Below, piece by piece: positions 16,551 through 23,649 of a stretch of 25,489 nucleotides of DNA (positions within the stretch are counted from its first letter, which is position 1; each line of letters begins with the position of its first letter). Source of the DNA: Bacteroidota bacterium (GTDB lineage: Bacteria > Bacteroidota > Bacteroidia > AKYH767-A > JABDAW01). The position numbers and the translations under genes were made by a program. The notes beneath the pieces are model-generated. The model was given only the letters and a program-made list of their open reading frames with translations. It searched no databases and was not told the origin of the DNA. Where the stretch lies: contig JAHEYM010000009.1 of NCBI GenBank assembly GCA_023251595.1, positions 1-25,489 on the forward strand. The letters are read 5' to 3'.

Positions 16551-17549
16551 TTATTTATTATTATATTTAATATTGTCATTCAATGCTTTTATTAAGTGTT
16601 CTTTTTCAACAATCTTGCAGTTTTGTATTACCGCCGTTTTAGCTGCATCATTCGCAACTTTCACAACGAGTGCTGCCGAAAATCCGATCAGTTTGATCGC
16701 GAGTTCATCATATTGAAGTGATTTGGAAACATTCATTGAAGAAAGAGTGTTCCTTAATAATCGCACTATTTCTTCCTTTCCGGGTTTTGGCATTTCAACA
16801 ATATCATCAAATCTTCTAAATAATGCCTTGTCGATGCTTCCTTCCAAATTTGTTGTGGCGATAAGAAGTCCCGGTGCATCAAAATCTTCGAGCAGATTTA
16901 ATAAAATATTTACGACCCGATGCATTTCACCGACATCGTGACCGGAAGAGCGGGTTTTTGCAATAAAATCGAACTCATCGAGAAGTAGTACACAGGGGTA
17001 GCCTCCAATTGATTCAAATAGTTTTTTCAGATTGGACGCTGATTCTCCCAAATAGGAAGAAATGATCGCTTCAAATCTTACTTTAAGAAACGGCAACCCT
17101 ATATTCCATGCTATGCGTTCCGCACTCATGCTTTTTCCGCATCCGGGGGATCCGTAGAACAATATTTTCTGTCGCGGTTTTAACCCAAAATGAGCCAATC
17201 TTTCTCTTGCCACATATTCTTTCTCGATTCGCTGAATGGCTGTTTCAGTTTGCTTTGGCAAAACCATTTCATGCCGAAGAGATTCTCTTTCTATAAGTGA
17301 AGCAAGAGGGATGTTATTTCGTTTATCTGTAGGAATTAAAGTTCCTTCCGGTAATAAAGTCTTTAATTCTTTTTTAAAACTTGTGTGGGTTGCCACATTC
17401 CTACTTAAGATACCTTTCAGTCTCTCTGATAATCTTAAATGTCCTTTTTCCTTTTCATCAGCAATAATTTTTTCGGCAACCTTGACGAGATCGTCATCGG
17501 GATCGCCTTCAATTGAGCGGAATAATCTTACCATTAAATCCTGATTCAT
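16551..17549 (-). CDS. AAA+ ATPase, IetA-like
   Basis: A 332-residue cytosolic AAA+ ATPase. A helical N-terminal domain (1-110) precedes the ATPase core: Walker A GSPGCGKS (133-140), the pore-loop-like segment SSYLGES, Walker B LLLDEFD (188-194), sensor-1 ATTN (231-234) and arginine finger FRRFD (244-248). A lid domain is at 255-325. The form matches the ATPases paired with S8 proteases in defence islands (IetA), which in the TA description counteract or control the protease partner. It starts 11 bases after the methyltransferase stop and ends two bases before the protease. Likely role: ATP-driven control of, or substrate delivery to, the protease. An FtsH/Cdc48-like unfoldase function is inference. 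Confidence 0.88.
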   Translation of the reverse strand: MNQDLMVRLFRSIEGDPDDDLVKVAEKIIADEKEKGHLRLSERLKGILSRNVATHTSFKKELKTLLPEGTLIPTDKRNNIPLASLIERESLRHEMVLPKQTETAIQRIEKEYVARERLAHFGLKPRQKILFYGSPGCGKSMSAERIAWNIGLPFLKVRFEAIISSYLGESASNLKKLFESIGGYPCVLLLDEFDFIAKTRSSGHDVGEMHRVVNILLNLLEDFDAPGLLIATTNLEGSIDKALFRRFDDIVEMPKPGKEEIVRLLRNTLSSMNVSKSLQYDELAIKLIGFSAALVVKVANDAAKTAVIQNCKIVEKEHLIKALNDNIKYNNK

Positions 17550-17560
17550 ATTAATATTTT

Positions 17561-20134
17561 TTACAATCTTATAATTTTAAGCGATTCAATTCCCCTTGCA
17601 TCTATTATCTTGACTGCGACTGCCCTGCCGGGTGTGAAGGGCAAAGATACTGTTCCTCTGAAAACTTCCATTTTTTCTTCATCAATTTCTGCTCTCAGAT
17701 TTTTTGAAAGGGAAGCCCATCCTTCTTTTGTTCCCGCCATCGGAAAGAAAACTTGCGAGGGAAATAGACTTCTTCCATCGTAATCGTTATCGAGCATCCA
17801 CATGGCAATATCGCCACTACCGCCGCTTTCTACTTTTCCGGTTTTCGGATTGTAATAATCGAAGCCATGAACTTCAACAACGAATTTTTGTTCTATCTTC
17901 CCATCAGAACCGGAGGGATACGCTTTATTTTCTTTCGTTTCGTAAATCGGTCGCATAGAAACATCGGGCTGACCGATTAACCAAAAACTTTCGTTGCTGC
18001 TTCGTTTCTTTTTCAAATCATCGGTAAGCATATCGGCATTCATCTGAGCTTTCAAAAGTGTAACTCCCGGAAAATTAGTTTCGTCTATATCCTTGCTTGC
18101 TTCTTCATCGAATTGAAAAGCACAGAACAAAACTATTTGTGGTTTTGGTTTCATGTGGGCTGCTTCTTCCAATGCCAACTCGACTGTTCTTTGTTCAAGT
18201 GGTGCGTGTTCGGGTCCGAAACAAACTACAACTCTTTTGGGTGTGTCTTCCTTCGTTTCTGCCTCCGCTTGTAAATATTTTGTTCCACTTAATGTTTCAA
18301 CTCTTGTAAACTCGATTGATTTTCCACCTTTTGCCCTTACTCCGGTACGATACAATTCATCTTTCCATTCAGATTGTCTCAAAGTTTCTCCGCTTCTTGA
18401 GACGGAACTGTCTGCCTCGCTTATATCATTTTCAATTTCATCCATCATTTTTACAACAGGTGCAGGAACTGCCTCAACAGTAAACGGCCCGGTGATTCTT
18501 TGTCTTTTATTATCAATGACAGGTTGATCATATAAGGTTTCTTGTGGTGGATTATCATTATATGCAATTGACTTCATTGTGATATGTGGAACTGTTTTGT
18601 ATTTGAATCCACTCCCCACCCCCTCATTCGGATGTGCCAGTTCAAAAAAATCGAAGTTAGCTGTCATGATTCTTTGCTTTGCCAATGTTAAGGCAACTCT
18701 TGATGTATCACAGGTTATCCATCGTCTTCCCCAATTTTCTGCAACAAAAGCAGTTGTGCCACTTCCACAAGTAATATAAAGAACTAAATCACCTGGGTCT
18801 GATGCCATTAGTAAGCATCTCTGTATGGCTCCGGTTCCTGTCTGAACCACATAAACTTTAGGGTCATTTCTGCTCATCACGCTACCTCCGATGTCAGTCC
18901 ACAGATTATTTAATGTTTGAAGAGGGAAGTCATCAAAATATCTTTTAAAGGATAAATTTTTTCCCTGCACAACGAGCCGTTTCGCAGAAGCCAAATTTTC
19001 TTGTCCCTTCGGATAGTTAGCCGTCCAATGTCGCCCGGGTGAAGGACGGTACACTTTTCCTTCGAATTCAAATGGCGTGTCTTCACCATTTGTCCCTTGG
19101 CTGTCCATAGCGCCTACTGTAAATACTTTTGCTCCTTCTGGAAGTTTAACAAATCCAGCTCTTTCGTCATTTGTTATAGGTCGTATAACACCATTTATTA
19201 ATTGAACTTGATTGTACCTACTATCTTTATCTTCAAACGGGTTTGATTTTGGAACAAAGAGCTGCCTGTATTTGAGATTTTCCTTTGCTTTCGCATACCA
19301 TAAAATATAATCACCGGCACGACTAAGAAATTTGGCTGTAAATCCGCTCGTTGTTGTGTAACTAATTATACTAACGAAATTTTCAATGCCAAATATTTCA
19401 TCCAATATTTCTTTGACATGATGCATATTTTCATCGCTAATTTGAACAAATACGCTTCCACTTTCATGCAATAAATCTTTTGCGAGTAGCAAACGATCGC
19501 GTAAGTACGTGAGATATGAATGAATACCTAACTCCCAAGTATCACGAAATGCTTTTATCATTTCAGGTTCTGCGGTCAAGTCCTCGTCACGATTAGATGA
19601 ATCCACGTCCTTCTTATTAACAAAAGGTTGAAAATTGCTTTTATATTTAATTCCATAAGGCGGATCGAAATAAACCATTTGAACCTTGCCCCCCATTCCT
19701 TCTTTTTCCAAAAGGGAATTCATCACCAATAAACTATCTCCGGCAATTAATCTGTTACTCCAGTTTTCACGATGTTTATAAAATTCAATTGCCTCGCGAA
19801 GAGGTTTTCTGTCCTCCTCGAACATACTCATTTGTTTTGGTGCTTCCAGCTCTTTTCGAACCGTTTCAATTATCTTACGTGGGTCGATGCGTTCATGCAC
19901 ATGCAGACTCACGGTATTTACTTCAAAACTGGTATGCTCAGTTTTACCTGCCCATTGCAATTCCGGGTCGAGATGCGGATCATATTCGTATTTCTTTTTC
20001 CTCTGTCCACCATTATCGGTGTGTGCATCGACCAACCCGACCGGAGGATTATTCAGCCGTTTCTTGTCTTTGTGTTCGTATTGCTCAATTGGTTTTTGAG
20101 AATCTTTTGAAGGGGAGGTGGTTTTTTTTGGCAT
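17561..20134 (-). CDS. Beta-class DNA methyltransferase (type III Mod-like), partner of the BPTD_3080 nuclease
   Basis: An 857-residue site-specific amino-methyltransferase. The motif order is beta-class: motif IV DPPYGIKY (Asp157-Tyr160), then the AdoMet-binding motif I region (about 447-461). Upstream are LIAGDSLLVMNSLL and, downstream, RRWITCDTSRVALTLAKQR, all family hallmarks. Beyond 480 is a large C-terminal region with predicted target-recognition and accessory functions, ending FTPGRAVAVKIIDARGIES. Odd: motif I reads LVLYITCGSGTTA where this family normally has L-D-P-x-C-G-S-G-T-T, so Asp and Pro are replaced by Tyr453 and Ile454. GSGTT itself is kept. Protective methylation cannot be taken for granted. 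It begins 38 bases after the Cas2/SinR-like gene and 11 bases before the ATPase gene. Confidence 0.88.
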   Translation of the reverse strand: MPKKTTSPSKDSQKPIEQYEHKDKKRLNNPPVGLVDAHTDNGGQRKKKYEYDPHLDPELQWAGKTEHTSFEVNTVSLHVHERIDPRKIIETVRKELEAPKQMSMFEEDRKPLREAIEFYKHRENWSNRLIAGDSLLVMNSLLEKEGMGGKVQMVYFDPPYGIKYKSNFQPFVNKKDVDSSNRDEDLTAEPEMIKAFRDTWELGIHSYLTYLRDRLLLAKDLLHESGSVFVQISDENMHHVKEILDEIFGIENFVSIISYTTTSGFTAKFLSRAGDYILWYAKAKENLKYRQLFVPKSNPFEDKDSRYNQVQLINGVIRPITNDERAGFVKLPEGAKVFTVGAMDSQGTNGEDTPFEFEGKVYRPSPGRHWTANYPKGQENLASAKRLVVQGKNLSFKRYFDDFPLQTLNNLWTDIGGSVMSRNDPKVYVVQTGTGAIQRCLLMASDPGDLVLYITCGSGTTAFVAENWGRRWITCDTSRVALTLAKQRIMTANFDFFELAHPNEGVGSGFKYKTVPHITMKSIAYNDNPPQETLYDQPVIDNKRQRITGPFTVEAVPAPVVKMMDEIENDISEADSSVSRSGETLRQSEWKDELYRTGVRAKGGKSIEFTRVETLSGTKYLQAEAETKEDTPKRVVVCFGPEHAPLEQRTVELALEEAAHMKPKPQIVLFCAFQFDEEASKDIDETNFPGVTLLKAQMNADMLTDDLKKKRSSNESFWLIGQPDVSMRPIYETKENKAYPSGSDGKIEQKFVVEVHGFDYYNPKTGKVESGGSGDIAMWMLDNDYDGRSLFPSQVFFPMAGTKEGWASLSKNLRAEIDEEKMEVFRGTVSLPFTPGRAVAVKIIDARGIESLKIIRL

Positions 20135-20172
20135 ACTGGTAAGATGAATAAGATGATTGGAATTATTAATTG

Positions 20173-20448
20173 TTACTTCAAATTTCGTTGTAAATACTCA
20201 GATACGTCATTATGCAGGTTGTTCCATGCAGCAGGTGCATTTGCTTCACCTACATATATTTTATCACCACTGGTCATAGCAGCGTTCAGATAATCTCTAA
20301 CAGAAACAACAGAATCATTAGTGAAAATCATACAAGCGTTTTTTGAAATAAAAGCGTATTGATCATATTGTCTAATTCTTGTTTCAAAAGGAGTTCTGTT
20401 ATTTATAACAGTATTATTAAATTCGTATATAATAATTAATGCTCTCAT
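20173..20448 (-). CDS. Cas2/SinR-like small ferredoxin-fold protein
   Basis: A 91-residue protein with the pattern of the Cas2/VapD/SinR-like family: beta-1 MRALIIIYEF, a helix, beta-2/3 QYAFISKNACMIFTN, then the helix SVVSVRDYLNAAM, strand GDKIYVGEA and a C-terminal helix. The start overlaps the HEPN gene stop (ATGA at 20445-20448), so the two are translationally coupled. No Cas1 or CRISPR array is present, so CRISPR adaptation is ruled out. In this family, members outside CRISPR loci include nucleases and toxin-like proteins; here pairing with a HEPN protein suggests a two-gene toxin/antitoxin or RNA-targeting unit. The family call rests on pattern only. Confidence 0.55.
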   Translation of the reverse strand: MRALIIIYEFNNTVINNRTPFETRIRQYDQYAFISKNACMIFTNDSVVSVRDYLNAAMTSGDKIYVGEANAPAAWNNLHNDVSEYLQRNLK

Positions 20449-21158
20449 TTTGATTGATAGATTTTATGAATTTCTGTTGCGATTAGCTTTACAAGTTTTA
20501 TACAATCGACAGCATCACTTTCACAGATATTATTTTCTGTTAGTTCTGTTTGGTTAAGATCGTGGTCTCCACAGTGAACAATTAAATGTCTCATGGTTGT
20601 AAACCGTTCCAATTCACCTGATAGATTGTCAAGACTCACATTTGCACTCTTCGTTATTTCTTTAAATACCTGTCCGATACCAGCCAGCTTCATATACTTT
20701 TCAATGGATTTCTGCCCCTGAAATGATTTTTTCTCAAAGTCACTGCCGAACTTTTCAATGACTTTATCAATAAAATCTCCATCAAGTACAACTTGATGAA
20801 GCGTATCCCTATTGAATAACTCATCTTTAATATATGCTTTAAGGTCTGTGGATAAAGTACGGTCAGTAATTCGCTGTTTAATTTCCGCAGTTAAAAAGGT
20901 TTTTACATAAGCGTCGAGGGCTGAAATTGATAATACAACTACAGCTCGGTAGGAGTCAAGAATTTTGTATTCCGGAATTGCAAGTTTATCACCTTTTTCA
21001 TCCACATTGATTTTGTGAAGATTCTCTGCACGCTTAATACCACTCATAAATATTTTAAATGCGCGGTCAGATTTATCTTTTCCTTTTTTTGGATTATGAA
21101 CCGCATCTTTTCCGGTGATTGGACTCTCGGAGGATTCCTTGTCAAGTTTTTCTTCCAT
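20445..21158 (-). CDS. HEPN-domain protein (RiboL-PSP-HEPN-like), possible RNase
   Basis: A 237-residue protein. The first 35 residues are charged and probably disordered. A helical HEPN-like domain follows: SYRAVVVLSISALDAYVKTFL (about 69-89) supplies the conserved S-A-L-D-A-Y segment, and Arg190-x4-His195 in FTTMRHLIVHCGDHDL is the catalytic Rx4-6H motif of HEPN ribonucleases. Such proteins act as RNA-cutting effectors in abortive infection and toxin-antitoxin systems. The stop overlaps the start of the Cas2/SinR-like gene by four bases. It is 91 bp from the Abi_C gene upstream. The RNase call is inferred from the motif; non-catalytic HEPN proteins exist. Confidence 0.72.
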   Translation of the reverse strand: MEEKLDKESSESPITGKDAVHNPKKGKDKSDRAFKIFMSGIKRAENLHKINVDEKGDKLAIPEYKILDSYRAVVVLSISALDAYVKTFLTAEIKQRITDRTLSTDLKAYIKDELFNRDTLHQVVLDGDFIDKVIEKFGSDFEKKSFQGQKSIEKYMKLAGIGQVFKEITKSANVSLDNLSGELERFTTMRHLIVHCGDHDLNQTELTENNICESDAVDCIKLVKLIATEIHKIYQSK

Positions 21159-21249
21159 TGTTAATCAGAGTTGATAATCATTGTTATATAAAATAAGAAT
21201 TTCCAAATTTTCATATTCTTTAATTTCTTGTTCGAAATTGATTAGGTAT

Positions 21250-22170
21250 TTATATAATTGGTTTAATTTCTCGCTGACAAGAAACGAGAAAATTAATTGT
21301 AGTTCCGGTTAGATAGAGCATATAACTCGCAAGATGGTCCGGCACTATTATTTTGTTAGTGCCTTGTCCGTGTCCCCCAAGTTTATTCCTGATGGTTGGA
21401 ACACCGCTTTCAAGAGATGTTCTTAAAGAAGTGAAATGACTTAGGAGAAAATCCGGGACTAACCTGTTATTAATACACCTTTCTATTAGTTTACTTGCAT
21501 TGTCTTTTTTATCGTAATTCCATCCATTCTCATTGCAGATAATTTTCATCGTTGTTTCGAGTGATTTGAGGCAATCTGCAAGACATTCTTTGTGTCTATG
21601 GTGTCTAAAATGCTCGTGAGCACTCATGAACTCATCATTTGCATTTTTGAAAGTTTGTGTGGATAAAAAATGAATTGTCGAAATAATTACTTCTCTATGT
21701 AGTAGATTGTTGTCAATGCGCACAATTCTTTTATCCTCAAAGGCATAGCCCATATCATTTTCTGAAAATCTTGCGTTCAAATCTTTAATTGCTTGTTCAG
21801 GCTTATAATCTCCTGCGAATGTGATGAACATTACTTTCTGAATAATTTCAGGCGTTCGTTCGATATTGTAAAACACCATTTCAATAACATCTAAACATTT
21901 GTCGATATTGGTAAGTTTATCAAAGTATTCTTCTACTGCATCCCAATAATGAATCCCATATGAATTTGCAAGGGTTTTCTCTCCGTGTTCTCGGCATAGA
22001 TTAGAATAAATATATTTCCATACGCTTGAGAATATATCAGATTCAAGTTGAGAAAAAAAATCTTTCCAAATATATGCTACTTGATTTTTTAATTTATCTG
22101 ATAGTATTTCATAAGCATAAACATCGCTTAGTTTCTTATTACGTTTGGAGTATGTGTCTTGAATTGCCAT
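21250..22170 (-). CDS. STM4504/CBY_0614-family protein with Abi_C (abortive infection) domain
   Basis: A 306-residue protein. The N-terminal part (KNKKLSDVYAYEILSDKLKNQ, IWKDFF) fits the AbiJ-type N-terminal domain group. The C-terminal 100 residues are the abortive-infection C-terminal domain: a helix with CLADCLKSLETTMKIIC, then LESGVPTIRNKLGGHGQG, with Arg261-x5-His267 as the HEPN-like R-H pair, and ASYMLYLTGTTINFLV. Proteins of this family occur in phage-defence islands. It begins with ATG 22170, 112 bp after the gene at 22283-22852, and is 91 bp from the HEPN gene, so it may have its own promoter but runs in the same direction. A likely suicide-type RNase effector; the trigger is unknown. 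Confidence 0.78.
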   Translation of the reverse strand: MAIQDTYSKRNKKLSDVYAYEILSDKLKNQVAYIWKDFFSQLESDIFSSVWKYIYSNLCREHGEKTLANSYGIHYWDAVEEYFDKLTNIDKCLDVIEMVFYNIERTPEIIQKVMFITFAGDYKPEQAIKDLNARFSENDMGYAFEDKRIVRIDNNLLHREVIISTIHFLSTQTFKNANDEFMSAHEHFRHHRHKECLADCLKSLETTMKIICNENGWNYDKKDNASKLIERCINNRLVPDFLLSHFTSLRTSLESGVPTIRNKLGGHGQGTNKIIVPDHLASYMLYLTGTTINFLVSCQREIKPII

Positions 22171-22282
22171 TGCTACTAATCTTGATTTTTATTTTTAATA
22201 CTTGCGTATTATTTTCCATTTTATTTTATTCACACGATAGTTTTCTTTATTTATTTCTTACAAGCAATAGGTTAATTAAAAT

Positions 22283-22852
22283 TCAAGGCAAAATTATTCT
22301 CTGCCCTTCTGCAACCTCTTTTTCAAATGTTTCATCGCCGAAAGTGTATTTAACTTTCAATTTCTTTACTACGCCAACTTCCGGATCACCCTGAATACTA
22401 TTATCAGCTAGAATATTTAATTTGTTGTTTTTAATTTTCTCTCTCAGTCTATCTGTAATGTCAATGGAAACTTTCGCAGGACCGTAGGTTGCTTTTAATA
22501 TTCCTAAAGTCAAACCCAGTATGCTGTCAATTACATCAATTACATTTGAGCATTGTTCTCTTACTATGCTGTATAGGTCATTGAAGGAATTATCGTATTC
22601 AAATTCGTAATCGATATCCCCACCTTTGTCAGCTAATTCAAGTTTGATACTACTTTGCCATTCATAGTCAAATTCTTCTTTCCAAACTTTGTATTTATAC
22701 TTATATAATTTAAAACTCCTATCCTCAATTTTTGTTTCATATATTTTGTCTAAGAGATATTCACCGCTGGGTAATTCATTATCCCTGTTGCTATATAAGT
22801 ACGAGAATGGGCTATAATCTTTCTCTACAGTTATTTTTTTTAATTTTTTCAT
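22283..22852 (-). CDS. Hypothetical protein, DUF3395-like C-terminal region
   Basis: The start is placed at ATG 22852 (MKKLKKITVEKDYS, 189 aa); a TTG at 22873 would add seven residues. The C-terminal half (LGILKATYGPAKVSIDITDRL through LNILADNSIQGDPEVGVVKKL, LKVKYTFGDE and EVAEGQRIILP) follows the pattern of DUF3395-type domains (TYG, DIT, NxxxGDPxxGxxKxLxVxY, E-x-x-x-L-P). In bacteria such domains occur in proteins of uncertain role. The N-terminal 80 residues are rich in Tyr and charged residues with no recognised domain. First gene of the - strand run, just inside the right island border. Possible -7 box TACATTTA lies at about 22883-22890 on the - strand. Confidence 0.6.
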   Translation of the reverse strand: MKKLKKITVEKDYSPFSYLYSNRDNELPSGEYLLDKIYETKIEDRSFKLYKYKYKVWKEEFDYEWQSSIKLELADKGGDIDYEFEYDNSFNDLYSIVREQCSNVIDVIDSILGLTLGILKATYGPAKVSIDITDRLREKIKNNKLNILADNSIQGDPEVGVVKKLKVKYTFGDETFEKEVAEGQRIILP

Positions 22853-23110
22853 GCTAATTGCATCTATCGCCAATACGATCTGTAAATGTACAGTACTTTC
22901 CTCAAAACAAGATAATTTTCGGTCAGACTCCGGCTAAAAAGCAAGTTTTCCGCTTAACAGGAGCCAAAAAGATCGGAAAGTAGGGAGTTCTCTGCAATAT
23001 TTCGAAGAATGCAGCTTTCCTGGATTCAACCCACAATGCGGTTAATCACATATGCCGAGGGGCTCAAAACTCATTTTAGTCACTAATTTTGTCAATGGTG
23101 CTATGCAACT

Positions 23111-23125
23111 GCTTGATTATCAAGC
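23111..23125. repeat. Small hairpin next to the right tRNA fragment
   Basis: GCTTGA and TCAAGC (6-bp arms) around TTA, eight bases from the tRNA fragment. The rest of 22874-23132 (259 bp) has no convincing gene. The sequence TATGCAAC-x-GCTTGAT here recurs in a related form at 23594-23610. Confidence 0.5.
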
Positions 23126-23132
23126 ATAAATG

Positions 23133-23178
23133 TAGCCCCGCCGGGAATCGAACCTGGATCTGGAGTTTCGGAAACTCA
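23133..23178 (-). other. tRNA 3'-half fragment, probably tRNA-Arg(CCG); right attachment-site region
   Basis: Read on the - strand the segment holds a partial anticodon arm (TGAGT, loop TTCCGAA, ACTCC; anticodon CCG by the 7-nt loop rule), variable loop AGAT, T-arm CCAGG-TTCGATT-CCCGG, acceptor strand CGGGGCT and discriminator A. Two mismatches are seen: position 51-63 in the T-stem (A-C) and 27-43 in the anticodon stem. No 5' half (D-arm and 5' acceptor AGCCCCG) follows in 23179-23260. It is thus a remnant, not a working tRNA, and pairs with 2210-2234 as an island border. Confidence 0.7.
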
Positions 23179-23186
23179 CATACTAA

Positions 23187-23573
23187 AAAAATAAAATCCT
23201 TATTCTATTTGTACTCTATTTTAGTATTGTCTCGTACACTAAATTCACCCCACTCGTCTTCACCGGGAAATATAATATAAATGCTGAAACGCATGAAATG
23301 GTTTTATTTTTAGTTCAGAATAACAACAAAGTAACAGGCACATTTGATGTTCCACTTGGAGGAGGAACTTTGAGTTATCTAACAGGCGATGTAAATGGAA
23401 ACCGCTTGGATTTCCAATTTTTTGAGGTTGGATATGGGACTAATAAAGTTGAGGTTAACGGAAACGGATTTTTGATTTTATCTTCCGATGGAAAATCGGT
23501 TGCGGGTGAAGTGGTTGGTAGATATAAAGATGGAGAATTTTCGGGAAAATGGAAAGGAGATAAATTTGATTAA
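23187..23573 (+). pseudogene. 5'-truncated secreted protein (about 128 residues readable)
   Basis: The frame opens after TAA at 23184-23186. Reading reveals KNKILILFVLYFSIVSYTKF, an apparent signal peptide, then FTGKYNINAETHEM and a beta-rich domain (QNNNKVTGTFDVPLGGGTLSY; GEFSGKWKGDKFD). The first ATG in frame is only at 23298, after this signal-like segment, and would give 91 residues without it. The real start codon is therefore missing; the fragment abuts the tRNA remnant at 23178. Most likely a gene cut at its 5' end by integration or deletion. The domain is not recognised beyond a small secreted beta-protein. A non-ATG start (ATC) is an alternative. Confidence 0.55.
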
Positions 23574-23581
23574 TCATCGTT

Positions 23582-23622
23582 TGTAGAGACGTTGTATGCA
23601 ACGGCTTGATAATGCAACGTCT
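23582..23622. repeat. Palindromic intergenic repeat (GTAGAGACGTTG type)
   Basis: AGACGTTG (23587-23594) and CAACGTCT (23615-23622) are perfect 8-bp arms, preceded by TGTAG. It resembles the widespread GTAGAGACGTTGCATGCAACGTCTC palindromes scattered in Bacteroidota genomes, here with a decayed centre. It sits between the truncated gene and the T9SS-cargo gene and could also act as a terminator. Confidence 0.6.
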
Positions 23623-23649
23623 TCTGAAGAGCATAGAATTTGAAAAGAA

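Larger units (their letters stand above)
2210..23178. mobile_element. tRNA-associated integrative island with a defence cargo
   Basis: The borders are two same-orientation tRNA 3'-half fragments (2210-2234 and 23133-23178) sharing an exact 12-base core TAGCCCCGCCGG and further diverged similarity. A tyrosine recombinase gene starts about 150 bp inside the left border, as expected for tRNA-targeting islands. Inside are two arms transcribed towards each other: + strand mobility/replication genes (2388-9094) and - strand defence-like genes (22852-9151), meeting at 9094/9151. No structural phage or conjugation gene is visible, so movement would need a helper or be limited to excision and reintegration. 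Exact borders are inferred. Confidence 0.75.

Noticed and set aside
11139..20134. DISARM, BREX or type I restriction system
   Set aside because: No DUF1998, PLD nuclease, PglZ, BrxC-type ATPase or specificity subunit is present. The helicase-nuclease and beta-class methylase match the BPTD_3080/type III-like pairing instead.
20173..20448. Cas2 of a CRISPR adaptation module
   Set aside because: No Cas1, no effector and no repeat-spacer array in the window; the gene is coupled to a HEPN protein, so only a Cas2-fold relative is claimed.
23133..23215. Intact tRNA gene
   Set aside because: The 3' half is recognisable, but 23179-23215 is AT-rich with no D-arm or 5' acceptor strand, and stem mismatches are present.
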